The notes under the pieces: model-generated
The model's input: the letters and a program-made list of their open reading frames with translations, nothing else
Databases searched by the model: none
What the model was told of the DNA's origin: nothing
Shown: piece after piece, positions 54,966-63,827 of the stretch
Position numbering within the stretch: the first letter of the stretch is position 1
Layout of the letters: the number at the start of each line of letters is the position of its first letter
Source: Kamptonema sp. UHCC 0994
Lineage (GTDB): Bacteria; Cyanobacteriota; Cyanobacteriia; Cyanobacteriales; Microcoleaceae
NCBI RefSeq assembly: GCF_029167235.1
Contig: NZ_JARFTR010000194.1
Coordinates: 88,512 to 152,511 of the forward strand
Direction of reading: 5' to 3'
Length of the DNA stretch: 64,000 nucleotides
Program-made: the position numbers and the translations under genes

Positions 54966-55264
54966 TACGCGATTTCAGGGCTCAATCCACTGGTGATGTT
55001 GCATATTAGTAGTCTTCTGACATCAGCAACCTAGTCCGTCCTTTAAGCGGTTCGTACTTTTAACACAACTTCAGTTGATATTTATATGATAACTTTCTCC
55101 TCCCTGTCTGTCAACACCCTGTATATACCAACTTCCTCGCTATCAAGGATAAATAATTAGTATTGCTTATCATTTTTTGTCTCTGAGTGAATGCTTGGGT
55201 GTACTTAGGTTTATCCGGCAGCAGTTCGGGAAAAACACATCGAGAAGAGCCGTTAAAGATAAAA

Positions 55265-55550
55265 TTTCAACTGGTGACTGATTGGTTAATGATTCGGTGA
55301 CGGGTCAGAATCTATAGTGTGTAAGCATTTCAGTCAAAGTGACTGATTTTATCTCTATTCGCTGTGAAAAATTAGAAAGAGAAAGAGCAATTTTCTTGCT
55401 TGGTAGAATAAAAAGAGAGATTGGATAGAGGGAAGTAGAGAGAAATTTCACAGCGATGTAGAGGAAAATCATTCAACATTGCTAGAGTGATTACGTAGTA
55501 TAGGCTCTGACCAGTCACCGTATCGGTCAAGAAATCGGTCACTGCAAATT
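55265..55550. repeat. Diverged inverted repeat (~105-bp arms) with iteron-like GTGAC motifs
   Basis: The left arm (about 55265-55375) and the reverse complement of the right arm (about 55442-55550) align at roughly 70 percent. They share TATAG, TCTGACC or its inverse, GGTGACxG and CGCTGTGAAA. GTGAC(C/T)G occurs about three times per arm. The gap 54966-55685 has no convincing gene; a 70-residue frame at 55372-55584 spans this repeat and lacks coding character. Possible origin, partition or control site. Confidence 0.6.
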
Positions 55551-55685
55551 GTCGGAAAAATGTGCGGCAGTGAAGGGACACCAACCTTTCTATGAATAAT
55601 CAGGATTACTGATAGATTTACCAATGATTGACACGCAGTGTTAGGCTGTGTATATACGGATAATCGCTCACAAATTACCCCCCAA

Positions 55686-55928
55686 ATGGATTATCAGACA
55701 CCCGACAGCCAGATTAATTTCAGGCTTCATAGCGCTCTCAAAGCGTCTTTCATAGAGCTTTGTAGGGCTAACCAAATTACTGTCAGCGAGGCCTTAGTTA
55801 CCTATATGCAGCGCTGTGTTGATAGCAATGAAATGCTGGATAATTTCACCGTTGAAAAACGACTGGTTGATGTTGAAAGCCTGCTTATAAATGTATGTTC
55901 TCGGTTGGCAAAATTGGAGGGTAAATAG
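55686..55928 (+). CDS. Ribbon-helix-helix-like DNA-binding protein
   Basis: 80 residues: a short strand INFRLHSALK, then two helices (SFIELCRANQITVSEALVTY), the pattern of Arc/CopG/MetJ ribbon-helix-helix proteins, and a helical tail (VDVESLLINVCSRLAKLEGK). ATG 55686 is chosen because the frame upstream is not protein-like. It lies 135 bp right of the inverted repeat, so it may bind that site. Confidence 0.6.
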   Translation: MDYQTPDSQINFRLHSALKASFIELCRANQITVSEALVTYMQRCVDSNEMLDNFTVEKRLVDVESLLINVCSRLAKLEGK

Positions 55929-55980
55929 GTACGCCTTGAGTTACGGTCATGGCTTTATTATTTTTTAGGAGTTGTAAATT

Positions 55981-56184
55981 ATGTCTACAAAAGCATTGGG
56001 GATACAAGCCGTTTTTCATTCTGATAAGCAATCCTGGTGCATTTGCTGTGATGTTCCTGATGGAACCGGCATTAGTGGCAACAAAAAACAATTTGTCGAT
56101 ATCTGGGTTTCAACCGAGGCGATGAATGATTTTTGCCGCACTATTGAAACCCAGAAAGAAGTCTTTAAAGAAGAATTGGAGTGA
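55981..56184 (+). CDS. Small hypothetical protein, 67 residues
   Basis: Start with a good ribosome site (TTTTTTAGGAG, 7 bases upstream). Cys-x-Cys-Cys in WCICCDVPDGTG and an acidic helical end (CRTIETQKEVFKEELE). No family recognised. Confidence 0.55.
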   Translation: MSTKALGIQAVFHSDKQSWCICCDVPDGTGISGNKKQFVDIWVSTEAMNDFCRTIETQKEVFKEELE

Positions 56185-56244
56185 GCGACTGAATTTTTCC
56201 GGCGAATAAATCGAGAGTCAAAAGCATTGAAAGCTTTACGCGGT

Positions 56245-56382
56245 ATGGGTTTTTCCGGCGAACAAATGAGGAAGTACGCGCACTATACGGATGAGGACTT
56301 CCGCCTTCATTTAAAAATTAACAACGTCCCTCAAAACAATAGGCGCTTCTTCAATCATCAAGAAGCGCCTATTTTGCAATGA
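56245..56382 (+). CDS. Possible micro-protein overlapping a terminator
   Basis: A 45-residue frame (MGFSGEQMRKYAHYTDEDFR then LHLKI) reads as protein at first, but its last third is encoded by the terminator hairpin. There is no clear ribosome site. It may be the end of a longer decayed gene, since the frame KALKALRGMGFSG is open upstream. Confidence 0.3.
   Translation: MGFSGEQMRKYAHYTDEDFRLHLKINNVPQNNRRFFNHQEAPILQ
56338..56373. terminator. Bidirectional terminator hairpin
   Basis: A perfect 14-bp stem, AATAGGCGCTTCTT / AAGAAGCGCCTATT, with an 8-base loop lies between convergent small genes. The AAT/ATT ends give short U-runs in both directions. Confidence 0.8.
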
Positions 56383-56391
56383 TGATAAGTT

Positions 56392-56643
56392 TTAGGGCTT
56401 GACCGAGTTGTAGGAGTTTGGGTCAGCCACAAGACTATTCCAAAAACCAACACCTAAGTTCACAAAATCCTTGAACGTAGGGGCATCTGAATCGGCTTTA
56501 CCCGCAAAGAGCTCCCACCAATCGGCTATGTCTTCAGCTATTTCTTCAGGGGTTCCGCCCTGGAAAAATTGAGGGTTTATCCCCTCTAATTCTTTGATGG
56601 GAACGCCTGAAAGTTCGGCTAATTCTTCGAGTACGAGTTCCAT
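56392..56643 (-). CDS. Small acidic protein, paralogue of the next gene
   Basis: 83 residues. ELAELSGVPIKELEGINPQF, a polar loop, then WWELFAGK and APTFKDFVNLGVGFWNSL. The gene at 56686 has the same framework (ELAELSGVPFEELEGIKPEY; APTFKEELEDIAMLWEAI). The two arose by tandem duplication. Their acidic helical character suggests small adaptor or inhibitor proteins, but no family is recognised. Confidence 0.6.
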   Translation of the reverse strand: MELVLEELAELSGVPIKELEGINPQFFQGGTPEEIAEDIADWWELFAGKADSDAPTFKDFVNLGVGFWNSLVADPNSYNSVKP

Positions 56644-56685
56644 AATTCTTACCTAATCAATTGTAAATCGTAATACAGAACAGGT

Positions 56686-56913
56686 CTAAGGTCTAATGGC
56701 TTCCCATAACATAGCTATGTCTTCCAACTCCTCTTTAAATGTTGGGGCTATTCCATCCCCAAGCTTAAAGTCATCCCATTGTTCGGCAAGCTCTTTAGGG
56801 TCTACTGTCAAAACACTTTTGAGATATTCCGGTTTTATTCCTTCCAATTCCTCAAAGGGAACGCCGGAAAGTTCGGCTAACTCCTTAAGTTTAAGTTCTA
56901 GTTCGGGTTCCAT
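56686..56913 (-). CDS. Small acidic protein, paralogue of the preceding gene
   Basis: 75 residues with the shared ELAELSGVP-x-x-ELEGI-x-P opening and APTFKE C-terminal helix. It is upstream of its paralogue, 42 bp apart, and the pair is probably one transcript. Net charge is strongly negative. Confidence 0.6.
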   Translation of the reverse strand: MEPELELKLKELAELSGVPFEELEGIKPEYLKSVLTVDPKELAEQWDDFKLGDGIAPTFKEELEDIAMLWEAIRP

Positions 56914-57003
56914 GTGGCTGTTTGAGGTGTATCAATCAATTCTAAACTATAACTATTTTTTGGGATTACGGGTTTTGCACCTAAATTATGGGTAATCTAC
57001 CTA

Positions 57004-57999
57004 CTAATCGGGTAAATCAAATTGATTATGTAGTTCCATTTGAAACCCGCTTTCTTTAAACCCATACCTCTTGTACCAGGACTCCCTATCGCGACCATCC
57101 CCCGTAGCAGGAACACAATCCATGCTACGTTTCGACCTTGGTTGAGACAGATAATGTTTCCAACATTTAATCATCATTTTTGCCTCTTCAGCAGGCATAT
57201 TTTCACCCACGTCTCGATAAGCTATGTAATTGCCGTCAACAGTGAAAGATACTGTTCCACGCGGCGATATGTACATCTGGACACGCTCACCCCGATATAC
57301 CTGCTGTTCAATGTCTCTATCTTCTGACCGAGGATTTCGACTCAAGAACTCTCGTTCTCCAAGGCCGCCTCTCAACTCACGGAGTTTTCTCAACCTCGCC
57401 CTCTCTTCAAAACTTAGCTCTACAGAATCCCCATTGCGCGGTGGTTTCACCCCAATTGACATCAACTCCGCCGCTGTTGTTTTCCCTAGCTCTCCAGAAT
57501 TGGTGGAGATTTCTCTGTGGGGGATTTCTTTGCGAACTCCTTGAACTTTTCTGATATCTTCTTCTGACCAACCTACCCTTGCAGCTTTCGCAAGAATTTC
57601 CTTCTTTTGTCGCTCGGCTTCTGTTAATGGCGGTCGTCCACGTCGTCTAGCGGGTGTTTCGGCCGTCGTTACCTGACTGGCAGACACGGGTGATGGCGTT
57701 GATGTAGATGCGATCGCGGGTGATGGCAATGGCGTTGCAGACTGTATGACGACTTCCTTCTGTGGACTCTGCGTAGCCCCTGACCTGCCAGAACTTCCAC
57801 CAGCGGTTGCTACGCCACTACCGCCACTACTACCGCCACCACCATGAACAGCATTCCCCGCCGCTATCCAATCGGCATGATTGGAAAATTGACCCGGCAA
57901 AGGACGATTGCAGCGCCGCCCTTGGGCTTGACAAGAACTCCCGCAAGGGAAACCTTTTGTACACCTGGGTGCTCTTCTGGCCGTAGTATTTCTAGGCAT
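57004..57999 (-). CDS. Prophage protein with Cys-rich N-terminus and GNAT-like C-terminal end
   Basis: Residues 1-40 are Cys-rich (APRCTKGFPCGSSCQAQGRR), a pattern seen in other cyanobacterial prophage proteins. A Gly/Ser and Thr/Pro linker follows, then a basic stretch RRRGRPPLTEAERQ (AT-hook-like RGRPP). The C-terminal 140 residues contain YRGERVQMYISPRGTVSFTV and end with ATGDGRDRESWYKRYGFKES, like the last strand-helix of an acetyltransferase. The assignment is weak. It lies downstream of the portal gene, where head-maturation genes are often found. Confidence 0.55.
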   Translation of the reverse strand: MPRNTTARRAPRCTKGFPCGSSCQAQGRRCNRPLPGQFSNHADWIAAGNAVHGGGGSSGGSGVATAGGSSGRSGATQSPQKEVVIQSATPLPSPAIASTSTPSPVSASQVTTAETPARRRGRPPLTEAERQKKEILAKAARVGWSEEDIRKVQGVRKEIPHREISTNSGELGKTTAAELMSIGVKPPRNGDSVELSFEERARLRKLRELRGGLGEREFLSRNPRSEDRDIEQQVYRGERVQMYISPRGTVSFTVDGNYIAYRDVGENMPAEEAKMMIKCWKHYLSQPRSKRSMDCVPATGDGRDRESWYKRYGFKESGFQMELHNQFDLPD

Positions 58000-58040
58000 T
58001 TTTTATAATGATAAATTTGACCGCTAATTACGACTACTAA

Positions 58041-58823
58041 TTACGCCCCTTCTCCCATCAACAATTGACGGTCTAAACCATTAATAATTGCTTGATAAAC
58101 TTCATTTTGATTCTCTGTGGGTACGTAATCTTGTAAAACGCTACGGGGGGTTTGAGCTATTAATCCTACTTTTCCTTCCCGTTCCAAAAACCGCTTTAGG
58201 TCTGCACCGGTTTTAAAATTGCGAATACCGTGTTTCTTTTTCAGGTAATCAACTATTTGAGTTAAGGTTTGACCTTTGAAAGAGACGTTTTCCTTGATTA
58301 CTTCAATCGTTGGTTTTTCTACTTCTACGATCGCACCTGCAACTCCCCGTAGAGCGAGAACAGCGGGAGCGCCGTGCAAGGTAAGCATGGTGCAGTCCAG
58401 TTCCCGACCTTTGTTGCGCTGTTTCTCTATTTCTAAAGCCAGTTTCAGCCCTTCTATCTCTTCCGACTGAGCGGGGGCAACTTTAACCGCAATGCGCTCG
58501 CAATCAAGAAAATATTTGCGAATCTGTCTGCCTTGAGATGTACCCGCCATCATACCCAGCGATTTAAAGCAGTCAATGGTTAGGTAGATTTCAAGATAAA
58601 TGCTAGAACCGCCTCCAGACGAGGCTTTGTGGCACTTAACCGTTTGGTTAAGTGTGTAATCCAAGTCCTGTTCAAAGTTGTTGAGTAGTTTGTTTTTCGC
58701 CTTCTGCTTCGTTGAGTAGCCTAGCCACTGCCAAGCGGCATCGAAATCAACTGGGAACTGATTGCCACTATTTACGAGGGACAGCGCTAATTCTTGAGAG
58801 AATGGTAGGATAGTTTCAGACAT
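58041..58823 (-). CDS. AntA/AntB-type antirepressor
   Basis: Residues 5-95 match the AntA/AntB antirepressor domain: [52 protein letters not shown] and [21 protein letters not shown] coiled coil and a C-terminal domain ([20 protein letters not shown]) follow. ATG 58823 fits the domain start; 58877 would add 18 residues. It is the second antirepressor-type gene of this prophage, after the BRO-N protein. Confidence 0.85.
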   Translation of the reverse strand: MSETILPFSQELALSLVNSGNQFPVDFDAAWQWLGYSTKQKAKNKLLNNFEQDLDYTLNQTVKCHKASSGGGSSIYLEIYLTIDCFKSLGMMAGTSQGRQIRKYFLDCERIAVKVAPAQSEEIEGLKLALEIEKQRNKGRELDCTMLTLHGAPAVLALRGVAGAIVEVEKPTIEVIKENVSFKGQTLTQIVDYLKKKHGIRNFKTGADLKRFLEREGKVGLIAQTPRSVLQDYVPTENQNEVYQAIINGLDRQLLMGEGA

Positions 58824-58942
58824 ATAGACCTCTTGGTTGTGTGATAGGGGCAATTTAGCGGCATCCGCGTGTCTCACCTAATTGTTCAACCAATTATATC
58901 AGATAACACATCGCTTTCGATGATTATTATTATCGCAGCAAT

Positions 58943-59203
58943 CTATCCATTCTTCAACCCATAACTAATCGCTGGCTTATTCGTCGTTTTATCTTTGGTA
59001 ATCTCGAAATCAAATTCCCCTTCTCTGCCTCTAAATTCCCCTGATATTTTAATACTTGTTTCCGTCTCTTTAACCTCAGAGATAACGACATTCTTAGGGA
59101 ATGGGTACAACGTTTTAATCATCCTCGCCACAATTTCAACTGATAGTTTTTGATATTGTTCCGGTGTTATTGTGTTAATATCAGGCAATATAGGTAATTT
59201 CAT
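58943..59203 (-). CDS. Prophage hypothetical protein, 86 residues
   Basis: An N-terminal helix (TITPEQYQKLSVEIVARMIK) and a beta-rich C-terminus (SIKISGEFRGREGEFDFEIT). It overlaps the end of the portal gene by 23 bp. No family recognised. Confidence 0.55.
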   Translation of the reverse strand: MKLPILPDINTITPEQYQKLSVEIVARMIKTLYPFPKNVVISEVKETETSIKISGEFRGREGEFDFEITKDKTTNKPAISYGLKNG

Positions 59204-60839
59204 TAAAGTTAAACTCCATAATCTCGGACAATCTTAAGGCAAATTGAATATCCGCATCATCTTCAACAGGGATAAAATCTACTTTCGCACCTTTTTTAAA
59301 CTGTTCTAAATCTTCAATAAAAACCTCTTCAATTCCTCCCAAATATTTAATCGGCATTTCGGCTAAATAGGCAGTTTCGGCATCATCAATATTTTCCCAC
59401 CCAATCATCACTTTATACTCGTCAAACTCGTCTTTGTCATTAAACTGACTGACAATAAATATCGGGGACTGAGTATCTTCACCTACTAACATAGATGGAT
59501 GAACGTAACAATCTAAAGCCTCACCGTCCGTGTTACGATAATTCCGAATGTGACCGTACCCAGACTGTAGCTTTTTGGCGTGATTAGTTCCGGGAAACCT
59601 GACTTGTCCCGGCAAATATTCAATACCTAATTCCAGTCCATTCCACTTAATTATCCGGTCAATTACTGCGCGAAAATCAAGAGAATTAGTCGGAGTCTGA
59701 GAAAAATTTGTCTCCCCACCATCAAAATTATAATCATCACCATAAATTCTGGCTACTGCTTCTGGCTTCAGGGTGAATCCCATATCAAATAACGTGCGAT
59801 CGCGTTTTGACCGTTCGCTTAAAGCTGTCTGATTTGCCGGAAATTCTATCTCAATTAATGGCAGTTCGCAATCAAAATTATACTGAATTAGGAATGTTAA
59901 AACACCTTTTAAATGATGTAAAATATCTTTCGCGTCTGATTCGGCTTGGGTTTGTTTTGACTCTGAATCGGATTCGGCAGGCTTACCGCTTAAACCTTGA
60001 TTAGCATCCTCGCCGTAAGATTCTCCAAGAATTAAAGAGCGCACAGTTTTTTTGCAGAATCCTAACAGCCATTCGTAAAAATTCTTAGACCCCTGAGCGT
60101 TTTTGGCTTCCAATAAAGTAATTGCTGTGCCTTCGGGAATGCCGAAAAATTTACCTTGTTCGTAAGCTTTCAGCGCTTCAAATAAATCGACTGTTCCCGC
60201 TTCTACCGTGTAGGAGCCAACAGGGACAGGATGAGCAAATCGTTTAACCCAATTAGCCGCTGACTTTAGCGATTCTGGGTTAAGAATTGCTAGAAAATAA
60301 AGTTGGTCAATTAGCCCCGCCCCGATTGGGTATTCAGGAGTAGAATTATAAGAAAATATCGCTAATTTAAACGGATTTATTTCTAGTATCCCCTCGTAAG
60401 TGTTCGCCAGAAAATCGTAATTTTTGAAGTTGAAAGTATTGCTTGCTGACTTACTATTGGCAAGCCTGAAATCAATCATTGACGGACACAAAGGGCTTGA
60501 ATCTTTAATAATTAATTCGTTTTGAGATTTATCCCAACAAAGTTCATCAATCCAAAGCCCAGTAACAACACCTTGAAGAAGACGCGATTCCAAATTAGAA
60601 AAAACTGCACCATTTAAAAACGAACGCAGAAATTCAGCCGCTTTTTTATCTTTTGGAGACACAGGCGTGACTTTCCACACGCCTTTCCTTAACTCGGCTA
60701 CCCGTTCGTTGATAGCAGCTTGAACGAAACTGTCAGATAAAACAAATCTTGATTTATAGGGATTCGGAATTGGGAATTGTCCCATCCCTCCCCACTGATA
60801 ACGAGAAAAAATACCGTTAAAAATATCTAGCTGTGCCAT
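59181..60839 (-). CDS. Mu-like portal protein (DUF935) fused to a pyrophosphatase-like domain
   Basis: Residues 1-380 are a DUF935/gp29 portal: YKSRFVLSDSFVQAAINERV, SPLCPSMIDFRL, YEGILEINPFKLAIFSYNST, WVKRFAHPVPVGSYTVEAGT and LILGESYGEDANQ. From about 410 there is an extra domain, IEYLPGQVRFPGTNHAKKLQ then SGYGHIRNYRNTDGEALDCY and FNDKDEFDEYKVMIGWENID, the pattern of phage-linked inorganic pyrophosphatase-like domains. The portal is the head vertex channel; the fused domain may act during packaging or in the head. Length 552 against about 500 for Mu gp29-type proteins. Confidence 0.85.
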   Translation of the reverse strand: MAQLDIFNGIFSRYQWGGMGQFPIPNPYKSRFVLSDSFVQAAINERVAELRKGVWKVTPVSPKDKKAAEFLRSFLNGAVFSNLESRLLQGVVTGLWIDELCWDKSQNELIIKDSSPLCPSMIDFRLANSKSASNTFNFKNYDFLANTYEGILEINPFKLAIFSYNSTPEYPIGAGLIDQLYFLAILNPESLKSAANWVKRFAHPVPVGSYTVEAGTVDLFEALKAYEQGKFFGIPEGTAITLLEAKNAQGSKNFYEWLLGFCKKTVRSLILGESYGEDANQGLSGKPAESDSESKQTQAESDAKDILHHLKGVLTFLIQYNFDCELPLIEIEFPANQTALSERSKRDRTLFDMGFTLKPEAVARIYGDDYNFDGGETNFSQTPTNSLDFRAVIDRIIKWNGLELGIEYLPGQVRFPGTNHAKKLQSGYGHIRNYRNTDGEALDCYVHPSMLVGEDTQSPIFIVSQFNDKDEFDEYKVMIGWENIDDAETAYLAEMPIKYLGGIEEVFIEDLEQFKKGAKVDFIPVEDDADIQFALRLSEIMEFNFNEITYIA

Positions 60840-60919
60840 TGGCGTTTAAAAGTTTCGTTTTCTTTTGAAATAGAAGTAAATAGAATTAACTTGCTGCATA
60901 TTATCAAATTATAGAGAAA

Positions 60920-62449
60920 ATGCCAATAACGATTCAAGCAACAAACGCTCCAGGCGTGTATATGCGCGAGGGCATAGCACCATCCGGTCGAGTGCCGCGT
61001 TTAGCGACATTCAACGCGGTTTATATGTTTGGCAGAGTGCAGGATTTGGCGGGGATAACACCAGGGGAAATTTACCCGATAAACGATGAAAATGAGGCCA
61101 AAGCTCTCAAAGTAACATCGTTGGGTTTGGCGGAAATCAGATTATTTTTCGCGAACTATCCTTCAGGAACGATAAGATTTATTCCTTTGCATAAAAGCGA
61201 AGTATGGCGGATTGATTTAGTGCCGGGATTCACCGCAGAAAGAGTGCTGACAGTGAAAGCGCCTGCTCAAGCTGACAGAACAGTGAAAATGCCTGCTGTT
61301 CCACCGCCGCCCCCTGCTGGTGTCACCCCAGTCCCTCAACCAACCCTCGATGATGTGGTTGAACCGCTGACTTTTGACCCTCAGATTGAGTGGATTCCAG
61401 CTAAACGGTATCTATTAATCAGGGATGCAGTGGGTGTCACCGTCTCTTCCGCCGCTGGTTTCACCGTAACGAAAGTCACCGGTGCGGCGACTCGCGTTTA
61501 TGATTGGGTGACGACTATTGCCAACTTCTCAGATTTTGGCGGCGAAATGGTTGTGCCTCAAGGGTTCTGCGCTGCACCAGAAGCTTTTGTAGAATTGCCT
61601 GTTGAGGATGCGATCGCAGTCGGTCAATCGCTGATTGATATGGCCGGTGAGGAAGGCAAGGACTGGTACGCGGTTGTGGATTGCACCCCCAGCCTCGATT
61701 ATTTGCAAGCAAAAACAGAAGGACTGAGGTACGTCGCACCAATGGGACATGGGGGGTATTACCACCCTTACGTCCGCTCGGCTGACCGCTCAGAGGGCAT
61801 TCCTCCTAGCATGGGGATTATCGGCATCGCCTTATCCCGGTACGCCATCGAGGGAATTAAGGAACCGCCAGCCGGTGAAAATTATCCCATGCGCGGAGTA
61901 ATCGGTACGACTTACAAGATTGACCGAAAGCGTAATGCTTGGGGGGCTTTGGAAGGCATCAACTCAATCCGCCAGTTCATCGACAGAGGCGTTTGTATCT
62001 ACGGGGCTCGTACCCGTGCCAACACTGTTGAATTTGCGGGTATGCCAGCGCGGATAATCTGCAATGTTCTGATTGGCTCGTTGATTCAGACATTGCAGCC
62101 GATGCTGTTCAAATCGAACACGGCTTACAGTGGCAGCACTTACTTGCAAACCATTCGTGACCTTTGCTGGGATGTCTGTTATTTGATGTGGCTCGACGGC
62201 AACTTTTACGGCATTTCGCCAGCCGATGCGTTTGAGGTGGTTTGCGACTACTCGAACAACACACCAGCGACTTTGCAAAATGGCATCGTCAATGTTGATG
62301 TCTTCTGCGTACCCGTGCCGTTCGTAGAGCGCATTTTTGGCACTGTGCAGCGGGTTGGGATTGGTATGATGGCTCGCGTTACGGCCGAACGTCGCGATAA
62401 CGGGCAATTATCTTTCGGTCGAGAAATTCAAATTGGGCCGCGCCCGTAG
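60920..62449 (+). CDS. Contractile tail sheath protein
   Basis: N-terminal ATNAPGVYMREGIAPSGRVP is the typical sheath start (PGVY). A variable, Pro-rich middle follows (about 120-145), and the C-terminus has the conserved sheath fold: GINSIRQFIDRGVCIYGART, then WLDGNFYGISPADAFEVVCD and a closing VPFVERIFGTVQRVG-type strand. It diverges from the portal gene over an 80-bp promoter region. Two small genes follow on the same strand. Confidence 0.92.
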   Translation: MPITIQATNAPGVYMREGIAPSGRVPRLATFNAVYMFGRVQDLAGITPGEIYPINDENEAKALKVTSLGLAEIRLFFANYPSGTIRFIPLHKSEVWRIDLVPGFTAERVLTVKAPAQADRTVKMPAVPPPPPAGVTPVPQPTLDDVVEPLTFDPQIEWIPAKRYLLIRDAVGVTVSSAAGFTVTKVTGAATRVYDWVTTIANFSDFGGEMVVPQGFCAAPEAFVELPVEDAIAVGQSLIDMAGEEGKDWYAVVDCTPSLDYLQAKTEGLRYVAPMGHGGYYHPYVRSADRSEGIPPSMGIIGIALSRYAIEGIKEPPAGENYPMRGVIGTTYKIDRKRNAWGALEGINSIRQFIDRGVCIYGARTRANTVEFAGMPARIICNVLIGSLIQTLQPMLFKSNTAYSGSTYLQTIRDLCWDVCYLMWLDGNFYGISPADAFEVVCDYSNNTPATLQNGIVNVDVFCVPVPFVERIFGTVQRVGIGMMARVTAERRDNGQLSFGREIQIGPRP

Positions 62450-62457
62450 GAGTCAAA

Positions 62458-63012
62458 ATGCACCATCACCACCATCAGTCAGGGCGGGCTATTATCACCG
62501 CTGCACCTCGCCCTTACGCCGCCACTGCCTACGCCTCTCAAACGGGAGAAGCACGGCTTAACTGTTCCAATTTCCCAGACAACGAAGACATCAAACTCCG
62601 GCTTACTCTCGCCAATCGGGACAAATTAGACCCGCGCAAACTTTACGAAGAAGTTTTCGGCATCGGTATCTGGGAGTACGCAGTCTGTAAACCAGAGTTC
62701 AACAATATTGAAGAGCGAGTGCTGGTTTTTGCGAACTCCGATGCTTTCAATATCCCATTTACATCAGAATTGCCTGACCCATTACTCAGACCCGTTTATT
62801 TCACCCCTGAGAAATTAATTTTAGAGGGGCTGATTCCGGTTGAGGCTTTGGGTCAAATTCCAGAGCCAGAGGATTATCGTTGGTATGAGTTCGAGATTTG
62901 GAGCGATCGCGCCTCACAAGTTTTGGATTCTGGAACTTTTACTCGAACTCCGCGCGATCGCGGCAAGAAACGACAAGTCTATTTTCACAGAACTCCTACT
63001 TGGATACCCTAA
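62458..63012 (+). CDS. Structural hypothetical protein with natural N-terminal His run
   Basis: The protein starts M-H5-Q, a natural penta-histidine, then a Thr/Ala linker and a soluble domain (KLYEEVFGIGIWEYAVCKPE; PVYFTPEKLILEGLIPVEAL). It lies 8 bp after the sheath gene, so a tail or neck role is likely. The His run could bind metal in the particle. Family not recognised. Confidence 0.65.
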   Translation: MHHHHHQSGRAIITAAPRPYAATAYASQTGEARLNCSNFPDNEDIKLRLTLANRDKLDPRKLYEEVFGIGIWEYAVCKPEFNNIEERVLVFANSDAFNIPFTSELPDPLLRPVYFTPEKLILEGLIPVEALGQIPEPEDYRWYEFEIWSDRASQVLDSGTFTRTPRDRGKKRQVYFHRTPTWIP

Positions 63013-63017
63013 TTATT

Positions 63018-63473
63018 ATGCAGAAAGTTGAAATTAACGCGCTCCTTCATGCTGAGAAAAATCAGTCATTGGAAGGACTGAAAATCAGGCAGAACGAAGG
63101 CTTTGGAATTGAAATTAGAATTAAGTCGCCTATCGAGTCAATTAATGAATTTCCGCTAACAAGAGTGGCGGGAATGCGGTTAGTTTTCAAGGATGAGAAA
63201 TACTCTGACACTCCATTGAGGGTCAAAACCTGGACGGCTGGAGCCACTACCGCTGGTGGGACTGCACCGGTTCAAAGACCTTCAGAACTGTTATTAAGAA
63301 TGCGAGTGGAGAATAGCGATTTTGCTGCTCTTGTGATTGAACCACCCCGCGAAGGTGAGGAAGAAGGTATTGATATTTTTTGGTTTGCCTGGATGACTTT
63401 ACCAAATATTGCGGGAGAGCAAACAGAACAGATTATTGCTGAAGGTAAGATGCGTTTGTTACCCAAAGTTTAA
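63018..63473 (+). CDS. Structural hypothetical protein, 151 residues
   Basis: A beta-rich protein: ARLVFKDEKY-like core (GMRLVFKDEKYSDTPLRVKT) and acidic loop PPREGEEEGIDIFWFAWMTL. ATG 63018, 5 bp after the upstream stop, is preferred to an upstream frame that overlaps the previous gene by 115 bp. Third gene of the sheath unit. Family not recognised. Confidence 0.62.
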   Translation: MQKVEINALLHAEKNQSLEGLKIRQNEGFGIEIRIKSPIESINEFPLTRVAGMRLVFKDEKYSDTPLRVKTWTAGATTAGGTAPVQRPSELLLRMRVENSDFAALVIEPPREGEEEGIDIFWFAWMTLPNIAGEQTEQIIAEGKMRLLPKV

Positions 63474-63474
63474 A

Positions 63475-63827
63475 TTAAAAAGGGGGGAGAATTTCGACAG
63501 GCAACCCTCCTTCCCAAACCACATCAAATCCGCTTTTTTGAGCCCATGCAGCAGCTTCTTTTGCCAGAACAACATCCCCACAAATTAAAGCGTCTGTTGC
63601 AGAATTTAAAGTCCAATTTAACTGCTTTTTAGGAGTAGAACGCTTGGCTGCTGGAACAAATCTTTTTGGCAAATTAGACACAAATGTGGGTGTAGAAGCA
63701 GGATTTGTGACAGTTTCATCCACTGGCAAAGCACAGGATTCATCAATACTGACAACTATTGATGAATTTTGCACTTTTTCCTCACTCGGTAATGACTCAT
63801 CTGGAACCGCAACCGCTTCCCCTAACT
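63475..63827 (-). pseudogene. Gene fragment, apparently interrupted by the insertion sequence
   Basis: The frame from 63475 to 63774 (GTG start) reads as a protein end (LNSATDALICGDVVLAKEAA). It stays open and protein-like upstream (LGEAVAVPDESLPSEEKVQN) to exactly where the insertion sequence appears to begin (63828), with no start codon before that point. The true N-terminus is probably beyond the element. Convergent with the 63018 gene; 1 bp between stops. Confidence 0.5.

Noticed and set aside
55372..55584. A 70-residue minus-strand frame
   Set aside because: It lies across the diverged inverted repeat, has no ribosome site and poor composition; better read as non-coding.
41380..63473. 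A free contractile injection system (tailocin or thylakoid-type) instead of a prophage
   Set aside because: A terminase large subunit, a portal, a repressor and antirepressors are present, so a DNA-packaging phage is the better reading, although capsid genes are not seen here.
34100..63800. Mu-like transposable phage
   Set aside because: Portal (DUF935) and tail-completion genes are Mu-like, but no MuA/MuB transposase is present and the left end has a tRNA-associated tyrosine integrase.
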